DNA of 64,000 nucleotides from Rhizobacter sp. (GCA_025355745.1 JANXZA010000177.1:1-64000); one strand, 5' to 3'; positions 39,330 through 48,980 are shown, counted from the stretch's first letter. The notes: a model not told the origin generated them from the sequence alone. Program-made: numbers and translations.

Positions 39330-40145
39330 TCAGCAAGCGCTGCTGTTGGCAAGCCGGCGCAAGCCTGCTTCGTCCAGCACCCGAACCTCGCGCTGCTTCA
39401 CTTCCAGCACCCCGTCGTCCTGAAATTTCGAGAACGCGCGGCTGACGGTTTCGAGCGTCAGGCCAAGGTAGCTGCCAATCTCGGCCCGTGTCATTCGCAA
39501 CACCAGCGCAGTGCCGGAGAAGCCGCGCGCGGCAAGCCGCTGCGTCAGGTTCAGCAGGAAGGCGGCCAGCCGCTCTTCGGCGCGCATGCTGCCCAGCAGC
39601 AGCATCACGCCATGCTCGCGCACGATCTCGCGGCTCATCACCTTGTGCATCTGGTGCTGTAGCGCGGCAAACTGGCGCGACAGGGCTTCGAGCTGCTCGA
39701 ACGGGATGACGCAGACCTGCGAGTCTTCCAGCGCCACGGCGTCGCAGGCATGGTGGCCGGTGGCAATGCCGTCGAAGCCGAGCAGCTCACCGGCCATCTG
39801 GAAGCCAGTGACCTGATCGCGGCCGTCTTCGGCGCCGACGCAGGTCTTGAAGAAGCCGGCCCGCACCGCGTAGAGCGCGTGGAACGCGTCGCCGCTGCGG
39901 TACAGCGCCTCGCCGCGCGGCAGCGTGCGGCGCGTCTGCACCAAGGTGTCGAGGTGCATCAACTCCTCGCCGTTCAGCCCGACCGGCAGGCACAGCTCGC
40001 GCAGGTTGCAGCCGGAGCACGCCTGCCGCAACGCGTGCAGGTCCTGCAAATGGATCGCCGCAACGGGCTGCCCGGCAGCGTCGGGGTGAGCGGGATGATC
40101 GGGCGGGTTCGACCGCACAGGGTCTGGCAGGGTCGAGGAGTGCAT
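39330..40145 (-). CDS. fnr: Crp/Fnr-family regulator (FNR type, N-terminal Cys cluster)
   Basis: CSGCNLRELCLPVGL cysteine cluster; MTRAEIGSYLGLTLETVSRAFSKFQDDGVLEV HTH. Confidence 0.92.
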   Translation of the reverse strand: MHSSTLPDPVRSNPPDHPAHPDAAGQPVAAIHLQDLHALRQACSGCNLRELCLPVGLNGEELMHLDTLVQTRRTLPRGEALYRSGDAFHALYAVRAGFFKTCVGAEDGRDQVTGFQMAGELLGFDGIATGHHACDAVALEDSQVCVIPFEQLEALSRQFAALQHQMHKVMSREIVREHGVMLLLGSMRAEERLAAFLLNLTQRLAARGFSGTALVLRMTRAEIGSYLGLTLETVSRAFSKFQDDGVLEVKQREVRVLDEAGLRRLANSSAC

Positions 40146-40180
40146 GCCAAACAGTGTGCGCTCGTTTTCCTGCAGTGCGT

Positions 40181-40194
40181 TTGACCCTCGTCAA
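40181..40194. promoter_or_regulatory. FNR-type box in divergent fnr / TauE-SafE-like intergenic region
   Basis: TTGACCCTCGTCAA, perfect 5-bp dyad. Confidence 0.6.
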
Positions 40195-40272
40195 GCTCAT
40201 CACCGTGCCCAGGCTGCACAGTGGCTTGATGTGCGTCCCGCAATTCATGCCACCGGCGAGCCCGGACCCCCG

Positions 40273-41004
40273 ATGGACCTTGCCCTGATCGCGTCGGCCC
40301 TGCTGATGGGCCTGGCCGGTGGCCCGCACTGTGCCGCCATGTGCGGCGCTGCGTACGCCGGCATCGCGCGCCAGGGCGCCGGCGCGGGTTCGGCCGGGGG
40401 CGTGTCTGGCGAGACCCGCGCGATGTTTGCCTTGCACCTCGGGCGCCTGGCCAGCTACACGGCGGCGGGCGCCCTGGTGGCGGCCAGCGTCGCCGGGCTG
40501 TCATCGATGGGCGCAGCGGCGCCGGTGCTGAAGCCGCTGTGGACCCTGTTGCACGTCGGCGCGGTGGCGCTCGGCCTGTGGCTGCTGATCACGGGGCGCG
40601 CACCGGCCTGGCTGGCGGGGGCGGGCCGCCACGGCAGCCGCCTTATGGCTGCCCAGCCACTGCGTTTCATGGCCCGAATTCCGGCCAGCGCGCGCGCCGG
40701 GGCCATCGGCGCGTGCTGGGCGGCGATGCCGTGCGGCCTGTTGCAATCGGCGCTCATCGTCGCGGCGCTGGCGTCCGGCCCGCTGCAAGGCGCCAGCGTG
40801 ATGGCCGTCTTCGCACTCGGCTCGGCACTCAGCCTGTGGCTCGTGCCCCGGCTGTGGTTGCGCCTGCAGCGCGGTGGCCATGCGGCGCAGCGCAGCACGC
40901 TGGCGGTGCGGCTGGCGGGCGCGCTGCTGCTGCTGGCGTCGGCGTTCGCGCTCTCGCACGGCTTGCGCGTGGCCATCGATCAGGCCTTGTGTCTGCCGGC
41001 TTGA
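40273..41004 (+). CDS. sulfite exporter TauE/SafE family (CcoH/DsbD-like) membrane protein
   Basis: MDLALIASALLMGLAGGPHCAAMCGAAYAG...CWAAMPCGLLQSALIVAALASG. Confidence 0.85.
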   Translation: MDLALIASALLMGLAGGPHCAAMCGAAYAGIARQGAGAGSAGGVSGETRAMFALHLGRLASYTAAGALVAASVAGLSSMGAAAPVLKPLWTLLHVGAVALGLWLLITGRAPAWLAGAGRHGSRLMAAQPLRFMARIPASARAGAIGACWAAMPCGLLQSALIVAALASGPLQGASVMAVFALGSALSLWLVPRLWLRLQRGGHAAQRSTLAVRLAGALLLLASAFALSHGLRVAIDQALCLPA

Positions 41005-41047
41005 CGAGCTGAAAGTGTTTGGCTCGGCCGAGCCCGCCCTGCCGTGC

Positions 41048-42325
41048 TCAGCGCTGCCGCGAACGCAGCCGCGCGAAGTTCATCGCGACCCCGAGCACGC
41101 CGAGCGCGCCCAGCCCGATGGCCGCCGGCACGCCCAGGCTTTCCACCGCCAGCCCGGCCAGCGACACGCCGGCGGCCTGGCCGAGGAAGAAGCACGACGC
41201 GAACGCCGACACGGCGGCACCGCGGCGCTCGGGCGCCATCTGCGTGGCGTTCATCTGCAAGGTGTTGTGCAGCATGTAGAAGCCCAGGCCGGCGACCAGG
41301 CAGCCCGGTACCGACCACTGCCAGGCCGGCGCGAAGCCCACCACGAGCAGCGCCGCGGTCAGCAAGGCGCTGCCCCAGCGCACCAGGCCGACCTCGCCCA
41401 GGCCGCGCACCAGCCGGCCCGCAAAGGCGGCGTACAGCAGGCCGCCCAGGCCGAACAGCATCACCAGCGAACCCGCCATCGACAGCGACACACCGAACGC
41501 CAGGTGCAGGTGCGAGGCGATGAACGCGAACGGGCCGTAGAGGAACACGCCCTCCAGAAACACGCTGATGAGCACGACGCGGGCCCAGGGCTTGTCGAGC
41601 ACATGGCCGAAGTCGGACAGCATCCGGCGCAGTGGTGAGCCACGCGACAACTGCATCGCGCGTGCCGCCTCCGGCAGGCGCCGGTTCAGCAACCGCAGCG
41701 CCACGAAGACCAGCGCGAAAAGCGCGCCGAGCACGAAGTACGGCGTGCGCCAGCTCAGGTGGTCGGCCGCGAAGCCGCCCGCCCACACGCCGGCCGTCAC
41801 ACCGCTGATCTGGCCGATCAGGAAGCGCGCCAGCACCGGCTGGCGTTCTTCATAGGCCACCACGTCGCCGAGCCAGGCCATCGACAATGGCACGATCGCG
41901 GCGGCGGTTGCGCCGGCCAGGGCGCGCGCCAGGCGCAGGGTGGCGAAGTCGTTCGCCAGGCCGCACAGCGAGGCCGTCACCGCGCAGGCCGCGCAGGCCC
42001 AGGCGATGACGCGGTACTTGCCGAAGCGGTCGCCGAGCGGGCCGAACATCAGTTGCGCCACGCCGTAGGCGATCGCGAACGCGCTGATGGCCTGCGCCGC
42101 CGTGCCCAGCGAAACCGCGAACTCAAGCGCCAGGCGGGGCAGCAGGGCGTCGTTGATGCGCAGCGACATCGCACTGCCGAAGGCGGCCAACGACAGGCAG
42201 ACGATGGCACCGGGCGGCAGGTGCGGGCGAGGCGTGGAAGTGGGCGTGGAGGCGGGCGCGGGCGCAGCGGTGGGCAGGGCCGCCAGGGCAGTGGCGGGGG
42301 CTTGCGTCGAGTTCAGTTCGGGCAT
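41048..42325 (-). CDS. MFS transporter
   Basis: 12-TM pattern; MFGPLGDRFGKYRVI motif. Confidence 0.9.
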   Translation of the reverse strand: MPELNSTQAPATALAALPTAAPAPASTPTSTPRPHLPPGAIVCLSLAAFGSAMSLRINDALLPRLALEFAVSLGTAAQAISAFAIAYGVAQLMFGPLGDRFGKYRVIAWACAACAVTASLCGLANDFATLRLARALAGATAAAIVPLSMAWLGDVVAYEERQPVLARFLIGQISGVTAGVWAGGFAADHLSWRTPYFVLGALFALVFVALRLLNRRLPEAARAMQLSRGSPLRRMLSDFGHVLDKPWARVVLISVFLEGVFLYGPFAFIASHLHLAFGVSLSMAGSLVMLFGLGGLLYAAFAGRLVRGLGEVGLVRWGSALLTAALLVVGFAPAWQWSVPGCLVAGLGFYMLHNTLQMNATQMAPERRGAAVSAFASCFFLGQAAGVSLAGLAVESLGVPAAIGLGALGVLGVAMNFARLRSRQR

Positions 42326-42484
42326 CGGAGGCGGGGTCAGGTGGAGGTCGATTCTCGCAATGAATCGGGATCGATGAGCACCTCGTGATGCTCCGCACGC
42401 GCCTCGCGCCAGAGCACCCACGCCAGCGCCAGACCGGTGGGTCTGTTAACTTCCGGCCCCGGGACCGTCTGAGGAGACAAACGC

Positions 42485-44014
42485 ATGAACGAATTGCAGG
42501 ATCGCCTGCGCAATGTCTCGCCGGGCAGCCTGGCCGGCATCCGCCGCGGCATCGAGAAAGAAAGCCTGCGCGTCGCGCCCAGCGGCCTGCTCGCGGCCAC
42601 GCAGCACCCGGCCGCGCTGGGCTCGGCGCTGACGCACCCGCAGATCACCACCGACTTCAGCGAGTCGCAGGTCGAACTCGTCACCGGCGCCCATGTCGGC
42701 GTGCAGGACAGCCTGGACGAGTTGACGCAGATCCACCAGTTCACCTACCGCGCCATCGGCGACGAGATGCTGTGGGTGGCGAGCATGCCGTGCCGCTTGC
42801 CGGCCGACGATTCGATTCCGATCGGGCGCTACGGCACATCGAACGTGGGCACCGCCAAGAGCGTCTACCGCACCGGCCTGGGCCACCGCTACGGGCGGCG
42901 CATGCAGACGATTTCGGGCATCCACTACAACTGGTCGATGCCGGGTGTGACGACCGAGCAGTACTTCGGCCTGATCCGCAATTTCCGGCGTCATTCGTTC
43001 CTGCTGCTGACCTTGTTCGGCGCCTCGCCTGCCGTATGTTCCTGCTTCGTCGAAGGCCACGCGCACACCTTGCAGACGCTGCGCGACGGCACGCTCTACC
43101 TGCCGCACGCGACCTCGCTGCGGATGGGCCGGCTCGGCTACCAGAGCGACGCGCAGAGCACGCTGGCAGTCAGCTACAACAGCCTGGAGCGCTACGGCGC
43201 GTCACTGCAACAGGCGCTGACCGAGCCCTATCCCGCGTATGCCGGGGTCGGCGTTCGCGACGCGTCCGGCGGCTACCGGCAGCTGGCCGACAGCTTGCTG
43301 CAGATCGAGAACGAGTTCTACGGCACGATCCGCCCGAAGCGGGTGATCTTCCCCGGCGAGCGGCCGCTGCATGCGCTGCGCGAGCGCGGCGTCGAGTACG
43401 TCGAGGTGCGCTGCATGGACCTCGACCCGTTCGTGCCGGTCGGCATCGCCGCGCCGACGATGCGCTTCATCGACGTCTTCCTGCTGCACTGCCTGCTCGC
43501 CGACAGCCCGCCCGATACGCCGGCCGAAATCACCGCGCTGGCGCGCAATCAAGACCGGGTTGCGATGCGCGGCCGCGAGCCCGGCCTGCAACTCGAGCGC
43601 GACGGCCGCAAGGTGGCGCTGGCCGAGTGGGGCGCCGAGGTGCTGGCCGGCTGCCAACCCATCGCCGCCGCGCTCGACGCCGCGCACGCCACGTCGGCCT
43701 ATGGCGACGCCTTGCGCGCCGCAACCACGGCGCTGGCCAACCCCGCCACCTTGCCCTCGGCTCACGTGCTGGCCGCGATGCGCAGCGACTTCGACGGCTC
43801 CTACGGCGCCTTCGTGGTGGCCCAGTCGGCGCAGACGAAAGCCGCGCTGCTCGGCTTGCCGTTCAGCGCCGAACAGCGCGCCGAATTCGAGCGCTCGGTG
43901 CAGGCATCGATTGACGCACAAGCCGCCCTCGAGGCGGCCGACTCCGTGCCGTTCGAGGTCTATCGGCAGGCCTACCTATCACCGGCGCGGCTGGGCTTGC
44001 CGGCAGCCGGCTGA
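42485..44014 (+). CDS. gshA: glutamate--cysteine ligase
   Basis: IRRGIEKESLRVAPSGLLA...TTDFSESQVELVT...ISGIHYNWSMP. Confidence 0.95.
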   Translation: MNELQDRLRNVSPGSLAGIRRGIEKESLRVAPSGLLAATQHPAALGSALTHPQITTDFSESQVELVTGAHVGVQDSLDELTQIHQFTYRAIGDEMLWVASMPCRLPADDSIPIGRYGTSNVGTAKSVYRTGLGHRYGRRMQTISGIHYNWSMPGVTTEQYFGLIRNFRRHSFLLLTLFGASPAVCSCFVEGHAHTLQTLRDGTLYLPHATSLRMGRLGYQSDAQSTLAVSYNSLERYGASLQQALTEPYPAYAGVGVRDASGGYRQLADSLLQIENEFYGTIRPKRVIFPGERPLHALRERGVEYVEVRCMDLDPFVPVGIAAPTMRFIDVFLLHCLLADSPPDTPAEITALARNQDRVAMRGREPGLQLERDGRKVALAEWGAEVLAGCQPIAAALDAAHATSAYGDALRAATTALANPATLPSAHVLAAMRSDFDGSYGAFVVAQSAQTKAALLGLPFSAEQRAEFERSVQASIDAQAALEAADSVPFEVYRQAYLSPARLGLPAAG

Positions 44015-44032
44015 ACACCCGTCAACCCGGCT

Positions 44033-44620
44033 GTGATGGCCAATACCACCGAAAAAGGCACGATGACCATGAAACGATCAACCTGGCTGCGGCCGGCAGC
44101 AGCAGGCATTGGCAATGCGGTGGCAGCGACGGCCTTCGCCGCGCTCCCGGTGGGTGCAATGGCCCCTGACTTCACCGTGCCCGCCGCGCTGGGCGGCAAG
44201 CCGTTCAGCTTCTCTCTCGCCGAGTCGCTCAAGCGCGGCCCGGTGGTGCTGTATTTCTACCCGCAGGCGTTCACCTCGGGCTGCACCGCCGAAGCGCATG
44301 ACTTCGCCGAAGCCACACCGAAGTTCAGCGCCCTCGGTGCCACGGTGGTCGGCATGTCGAACGACGACATCGCCACGCTGCGCAAGTTCTCGGTCGAGGC
44401 CTGCCGCGACCGCTTCGCGGTGGCCGCCGATGCGGGCGGCAAGATCACGAAAAAGTACGACGCCGCGATGATGATCGGCCAGGAGATGGCGGACCGCATC
44501 TCGTACGTCATCAGCCCGCAAGGCAAGGTCATCTACGCCTATGCCAGCGGCAATCCGGACGAGCATGTGAAGCGCACGCTGGCCGCAGTCGAGAAGTGGA
44601 AGGCGACGCAGCCGAGGTGA
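44033..44620 (+). CDS. peroxiredoxin (AhpC/TSA)
   Basis: APDFTVPAALGGKPFSFSLAESLKRGPVVLYFYPQAFTSGCTAEAHDF. Confidence 0.88.
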   Translation: MMANTTEKGTMTMKRSTWLRPAAAGIGNAVAATAFAALPVGAMAPDFTVPAALGGKPFSFSLAESLKRGPVVLYFYPQAFTSGCTAEAHDFAEATPKFSALGATVVGMSNDDIATLRKFSVEACRDRFAVAADAGGKITKKYDAAMMIGQEMADRISYVISPQGKVIYAYASGNPDEHVKRTLAAVEKWKATQPR

Positions 44621-44703
44621 ACGCGGGTCGCTTGCCGGCCCCTGTCCGGCGCGGGGCAAACCCGGATAGCGATATGAGCATGAACGAATATGCTTGATCG
44701 CAT

Positions 44704-45093
44704 GTGGACGAACCCGATCCACGCGGCCGGCCGGAGTGCATGCAGATGGACGAGATGAACGCGGTGTTCGAGTCGGTGGCGAAGTACTTCTCGCTGCTCT
44801 CCGACCCGACCCGGCTGCGCATCATGCACAGCATCTGCCAGGACGAAAAGTCGGTCAACGCCATCGCCGACGAGATCGGCGCGACCCAGCCGAACGTCTC
44901 GCGCCACCTCGGCTTGCTGTACCAGGCCGGCGTGCTGGCGCGGCGCCGCGACGGCAGCCAGATGTTCTACCGCGTCAGCGACAGCGCCTTCACCGAGATC
45001 TGCCGCACCGTGTGCATTCGCGTGGCGGGTGGGTTGGAAGGCAGCACGGCCTTGAAGCGCCGCTTTCGCAACGTGATCCAGGTGCTCGGCTGA
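44704..45093 (+). CDS. ArsR-family transcriptional regulator
   Basis: FSLLSDPTRLRIMHSICQDEKSVNAIADEIGATQPNVSRHLGLLYQAGVLARRRDG. Confidence 0.9.
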   Translation: MDEPDPRGRPECMQMDEMNAVFESVAKYFSLLSDPTRLRIMHSICQDEKSVNAIADEIGATQPNVSRHLGLLYQAGVLARRRDGSQMFYRVSDSAFTEICRTVCIRVAGGLEGSTALKRRFRNVIQVLG

Positions 45094-45105
45094 CCGGCCT
45101 TGCGG

Positions 45106-45578
45106 CACCCCGCTGCACCGGCGCTGGATATGACTGCACGAGGCCGCGCTATGTGCTGGGCGAAGGCGCCGACGGCTCGTCGATGACGCGCATCATCGTG
45201 ATGGCGAACGCGCTCGACGACGTCATCGTCGCCTGGGGCATGAACGGCGAAATGCTGCGGCCCGAGAACGGCTACCCGCTGCGCCTGGTGGTGCCCGGCG
45301 TGCAAGGCGTGAGCTGGGTCAAGTACCTGCGCCGCATCAAGGTCGGCGGCCAGCCGTTCTTCACCAGGGACGAAGACATCCACTACATCGACCTGATGCC
45401 CGACGGCCGGCACCGCCAGTTCACCTCGGTGCAGGAATGCAAATCGTCGATCACCACGCCGTCGGGCGCGCAGACCCTGCTCGACAAGGGCCGCCACATC
45501 GTCGCTGACCACAACCACGCGATTCAGTTGTGGCGGGTGGCCGAAAACGGCGAGGTGTCGAATGCGCAGATGTATTGA
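45106..45578 (+). pseudogene. soxC: soxC remnant (sulfane dehydrogenase molybdopterin subunit)
   Basis: RYVLGEGADGSSMTR...ENGYPLRLVVPGVQGVSWVKYLRRIKVGGQPFFTRDEDIHYIDLMPDGRHRQFTSVQECKSSITTPSGAQTLLDKG then abrupt jump to NHAIQLWRVAENGEVSNAQMY; N-terminus and C-terminal middle deleted. Confidence 0.8.
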
Positions 45579-45609
45579 GTGTGCGGCGCAGTGTCCGCGC
45601 GTGGGTGAT

Positions 45610-45749
45610 TCAAGAGACCAATCACGCACCGCAGAGGCGCAGAGAACGCAGAGAACGCAGAGTTGCGCAAAGGAATACAGATGATTGGAATTCTCTGCGG
45701 TCCTCTGCGTTCTCTGCGCCTCTGCGGTGGTGAGTTGGCTGTTTCTTTG
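45610..45749. repeat. palindromic repeat, family A, copy 3, between soxC and soxD remnants
   Basis: CACCGCAGAGGCGCAGAGAACGCAGAG... / CTCTGCGTTCTCTGCGCCTCTGCGGTGGTGAGTTGGCT; right arm identical to copy 1. Confidence 0.88.
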
Positions 45750-46147
45750 GGGTTGCTCACGGGCGGCCTGGCGCACGCGGCACCGGACAGCGCGCTCGCC
45801 GCCATCAGCCGGGCCCCCACGCCGGCCGAGATCAGGGCCTGGGATATCGACGTGGGTGCTGACTTCCGGGGCCTGCCGAAGGGCGCCGGCAGCGGATGAA
45901 GGTCTCGAAGGTGTCAGCGTTGTGGGACTCCATCCACCGCGCGATGCCGTGGACCACGCCGAAGAGCTTGAGCCCCGACGAGCTCTATGCCGTGCTCGCA
46001 TGGCAACATCGCGCAGCAGACGCGGCCGTTCGGGCCGGCAGGCGGTACCGACACCGCGCCAACGCCCGCGAGCCCGGCCGCAAGCCAGGCGCGATGAAGC
46101 CGGCTGTCAGGGCCATTGCACAATCGACCGTCCCCGGCGCGATGTGA
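45745..46147 (+). pseudogene. soxD: soxD remnant (sulfane dehydrogenase cytochrome subunit)
   Basis: PTPAEIRAWDIDVGADFRGLPKGAGSG* followed in another frame by VSALWDSIHRAMPWTTPKSLSPDELYAVLAW; central heme CXXCH region missing. Confidence 0.75.
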
Positions 46148-46181
46148 AGACCATCATTCGCCCTTCGAAAGGAACCCGACG

Positions 46182-46646
46182 ATGACCCCGACACAACGCT
46201 CGCGCCGCGCGGCCCTGAAGCAGGGCGGCATGCTGGCCGCGCTGGCAGGCTGCGGCCTGATGACGGCGCGCCAGGTGCAGGCCTTGCCCGATGCCTCGGC
46301 CTTCGACATGAAGACGCTCGACGAGGCGCTGAAGGCCCTGGGCAGCGTGGCAGCCGAATCAAAGGACATCACCATCACCGCCCCCGACATCGCCGAGAAC
46401 GGCGCGGTGGTGCCAATCGCCATCACCAGCAACCTGCCGATGACGCAGGAGATCTACATCGTGATCGAGAAGAACCCGTTCCCGCTGACGGCCGCCTTCG
46501 TGATCTTTGAAGGCACCGAGCCCTTCGTCTCGACGCGTGTGAAGATGGGCCAGAGCACGAACGTCTACGCCGTCGTCAAGGCCGACGGCAAGCTTTATTC
46601 GGCGCGCAAGGAAACCAAGGTCACGCTGGGTGGTTGCGGTGGGTGA
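46182..46646 (+). CDS. soxY: thiosulfate oxidation carrier protein SoxY
   Basis: Tat-like SRRAALKQGG leader, NPFPLTAAFVIFEGTEPFVSTRVKMGQSTNVYAVVKADGKLY, terminal GGCGG. Confidence 0.94.
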   Translation: MTPTQRSRRAALKQGGMLAALAGCGLMTARQVQALPDASAFDMKTLDEALKALGSVAAESKDITITAPDIAENGAVVPIAITSNLPMTQEIYIVIEKNPFPLTAAFVIFEGTEPFVSTRVKMGQSTNVYAVVKADGKLYSARKETKVTLGGCGG

Positions 46647-46723
46647 GGCCGGACGTGACCGCGTGCCCGCACACGCTTTCGCGCCTGACCCGCAAAGAAT
46701 TCAATTCATGAAGGAGCTTCACC

Positions 46724-47035
46724 ATGGGTGACCCGATGCGCATCCGCGCGCAACTCAAGGACGGCCTCACCGACGTGCGCGTGCTAATGGGCCACATCAT
46801 GGAGACCGGCCAGCGCAAGGACGCGGCCGGCAAGACGATTGCGGCTCACTACATCAACGACGTGAAAGTGATGGTCGGCGAGCGCACCGTACTCAGCGCG
46901 AAATGGGGGCCGGCGGTGTCGCAGAACCCGTTTCTGCAGATCCGCGTGAGGGGCGCCAAGGTCGGTGACAAGGTCAGCGTGAGCTGGACCGACAACACCG
47001 GCGACAAGCGTAGCGACGAAGCGGTGATCGTCTGA
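46724..47035 (+). CDS. soxZ: thiosulfate oxidation protein SoxZ
   Basis: MRIRAQLKDGLTDVRVLMGHIMETGQRKDAAGKTIAAHYIND. Confidence 0.95.
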   Translation: MGDPMRIRAQLKDGLTDVRVLMGHIMETGQRKDAAGKTIAAHYINDVKVMVGERTVLSAKWGPAVSQNPFLQIRVRGAKVGDKVSVSWTDNTGDKRSDEAVIV

Positions 47036-47865
47036 TGGCGCGGCTGCCGGTTGGCTTCATCGTCGCCGCTTGCACGGCCTTGGCGGCGCTGCATCAGGCG
47101 CGTGCTCAAACTGTGGCTCAGGGCACCGTTTCCAGCACCGCCGACAGCATCGCCAAGTACCGCGAAATGATTGCCGACGGCAACCCCGCCGAGCTCTACG
47201 AGGCCAAGGGCGAGGCGCTGTGGAAGCAGGCCGCCGGCCCGAAGCAGGCGACGCTTGCGCGCTGCGACCTTGGCCTGGGCCCCGGTGTGGTGGCGGGCGC
47301 CTATGCCCGGCTGCCGCGCTACTTCGCCGACACCGACCGGGTGCAGGACGCCGAGTCGCGCCTGATGACGTGCATGCAGACCTTGCAGGGTTTCGACGCC
47401 GCCGAGCTGATCAACACGCCGTTCGGCCAGGGCCGCAAGGCCGACCTGGTGGCGCTGGCGACCTATGTTTCGGCCGAGTCGAAAGGCGTGAAGGTCGATG
47501 TGCAGCCGCGCCACCCGAAGGAGCGCGAGATGCTCGCACTGGGCCGGCGCGCCTTCTATCTGCAGGCCGGCACGCACGACTTTTCGTGCGCCTCGTGCCA
47601 TGGTGAAGACGGCCGACGGATTCGCCTCCAGGACCTGCCCAACCTGACCACGCCGCAGGGCGCGGCGAAGGGTTGGACCACCTGGCCGGCGTACCGCGTC
47701 AGCAACGGCCAGATGTGGTCGATGCAGTACCGCCTGAACGACTGCTTCCGCCAGCAGCGCTTCCCGGAGCCGGTGTACGGCTCGGAGCTGACGATTGCCT
47801 TGTCGTACTTCATGGCCAGCCAGTCGAGCGGTGCGCCGATGGCCACGCCGGGCATCAAGCGCTGA
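47035..47865 (+). CDS. soxA: sulfur oxidation c-type cytochrome SoxA
   Basis: CASCHGEDGRRIRLQDLPNLTTPQGAAKGWTTWPAYRVSNGQMWSMQYRLNDCFRQQRFPEP. Confidence 0.95.
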   Translation: MARLPVGFIVAACTALAALHQARAQTVAQGTVSSTADSIAKYREMIADGNPAELYEAKGEALWKQAAGPKQATLARCDLGLGPGVVAGAYARLPRYFADTDRVQDAESRLMTCMQTLQGFDAAELINTPFGQGRKADLVALATYVSAESKGVKVDVQPRHPKEREMLALGRRAFYLQAGTHDFSCASCHGEDGRRIRLQDLPNLTTPQGAAKGWTTWPAYRVSNGQMWSMQYRLNDCFRQQRFPEPVYGSELTIALSYFMASQSSGAPMATPGIKR

Positions 47866-47896
47866 TGACGAACTGCACGACGCTGAACTGCCGACC

Positions 47897-48553
47897 ATGA
47901 AGAAACTTGTCACCCTCTTGCTGTTGGCGCTGCTCGCCGGCTGTGCCTCGCCTGGCGCCGAAGATGCTGCGGCCGCGGCCGCAGCCCGCTTCGACGCGAT
48001 GGTCATGAGCGGCTTCCAGGCCAATGGCCCGGTCACGTTGGCGCGGCTGGATCAGGACGAAACCCAGCGGCTCTGCTCCGACCCGCAGCAAGCCAGCGCC
48101 AAGGCATTCGAGGCAGCGCGCCAGCGCATCGAGCGCGGCAACCTCGCGGCGATCCAGTGGCCGGCGGATGGCCGCTACCTGGGCGACTGGAAGCAGGGCG
48201 AGCAGATCGCCCAAAGCGGCCGCGGCCTGACCTGGACCGACCCGGCGAGCGGGCCGGGCTTTGCGAACGGTGGAAATTGCTACAACTGCCACATGATCGA
48301 CAAGAAGGAGATTTCGTTCGGCACCATCGGCCCCAGCCTGTGGAACTACGGCAAGCTGCGCGGCGTGGCCGATCCAGCCTCGGCCGAAGCGCAGCCTGTG
48401 GTCAAGTACACCTGGGGCAAGCTGTGGAATGCGAAGGCCTACAACGCCTGCTCGAACATGCCCCGCATCGGCCACATGGGCATCCTCACCGAGGCGCAGG
48501 TGCGCGATGTGATGGCCTTGCTGCTCGACCCGAAATCGCCAGTGAATCAGTAG
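47897..48553 (+). CDS. soxX: sulfur oxidation c-type cytochrome SoxX
   Basis: GRGLTWTDPASGPGFANGGNCYNCHMIDKKEISFGTIGPSLWNYGKLRG. Confidence 0.93.
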   Translation: MKKLVTLLLLALLAGCASPGAEDAAAAAAARFDAMVMSGFQANGPVTLARLDQDETQRLCSDPQQASAKAFEAARQRIERGNLAAIQWPADGRYLGDWKQGEQIAQSGRGLTWTDPASGPGFANGGNCYNCHMIDKKEISFGTIGPSLWNYGKLRGVADPASAEAQPVVKYTWGKLWNAKAYNACSNMPRIGHMGILTEAQVRDVMALLLDPKSPVNQ

Positions 48554-48673
48554 GCATGGGCAAGCTCTTCTGTGTCGCTCCTTCCTCCGCTGGGGGATTG
48601 TGGGGATGGGGGCGTGCGGCGCATCAAGGGTTGGGGTGAGGGCGCTTCGATGAACATCCATCCCATCCCCCAT

Positions 48674-48980
48674 GACCCCAGCCCGGCGTGACTTCCTCCA
48701 AGTGCTGGCCGCCGCTGCGGCGGCCGGCATGGACGAACGGGCGGGGCATGGTCGATGCCGCCAAGCTGCTGCGCGTCGACATGATGCCCTCGCACTGGGA
48801 ACACACGCTGGGCGCGGCACGCGTGCAGCACATCGTCGAGCACGACTCCAAGGGCAGCATCGCCTTTCTGGCGCAGAACATCCGCAGCGCCGATTTCGGC
48901 GTCAGGTCGTCAAGCCGCGCCGCCTGAACAGCCCCAGACTCATCGGCGTGGCCGGCAACCCGGGCCTGGTTGCCTGACAT
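48674..48980 (+). pseudogene. soxB: soxB remnant (thiosulfohydrolase)
   Basis: N-terminal TPARRDFLQVLAAAAAAGM joins in another frame to WTNGRGMVDAAKLLRVDMMPSHWEHTLGAARVQHIVEHDSKGSIAFLAQNIRSADFG, then frameshift and stop; most of the ~560-aa enzyme missing. Confidence 0.82.

Noticed and set aside
44694-45578. 294-aa ORF covering ArsR and soxC
   Set aside because: N-terminal half is the wrong frame of the ArsR gene; only the C-terminal half is a soxC remnant.
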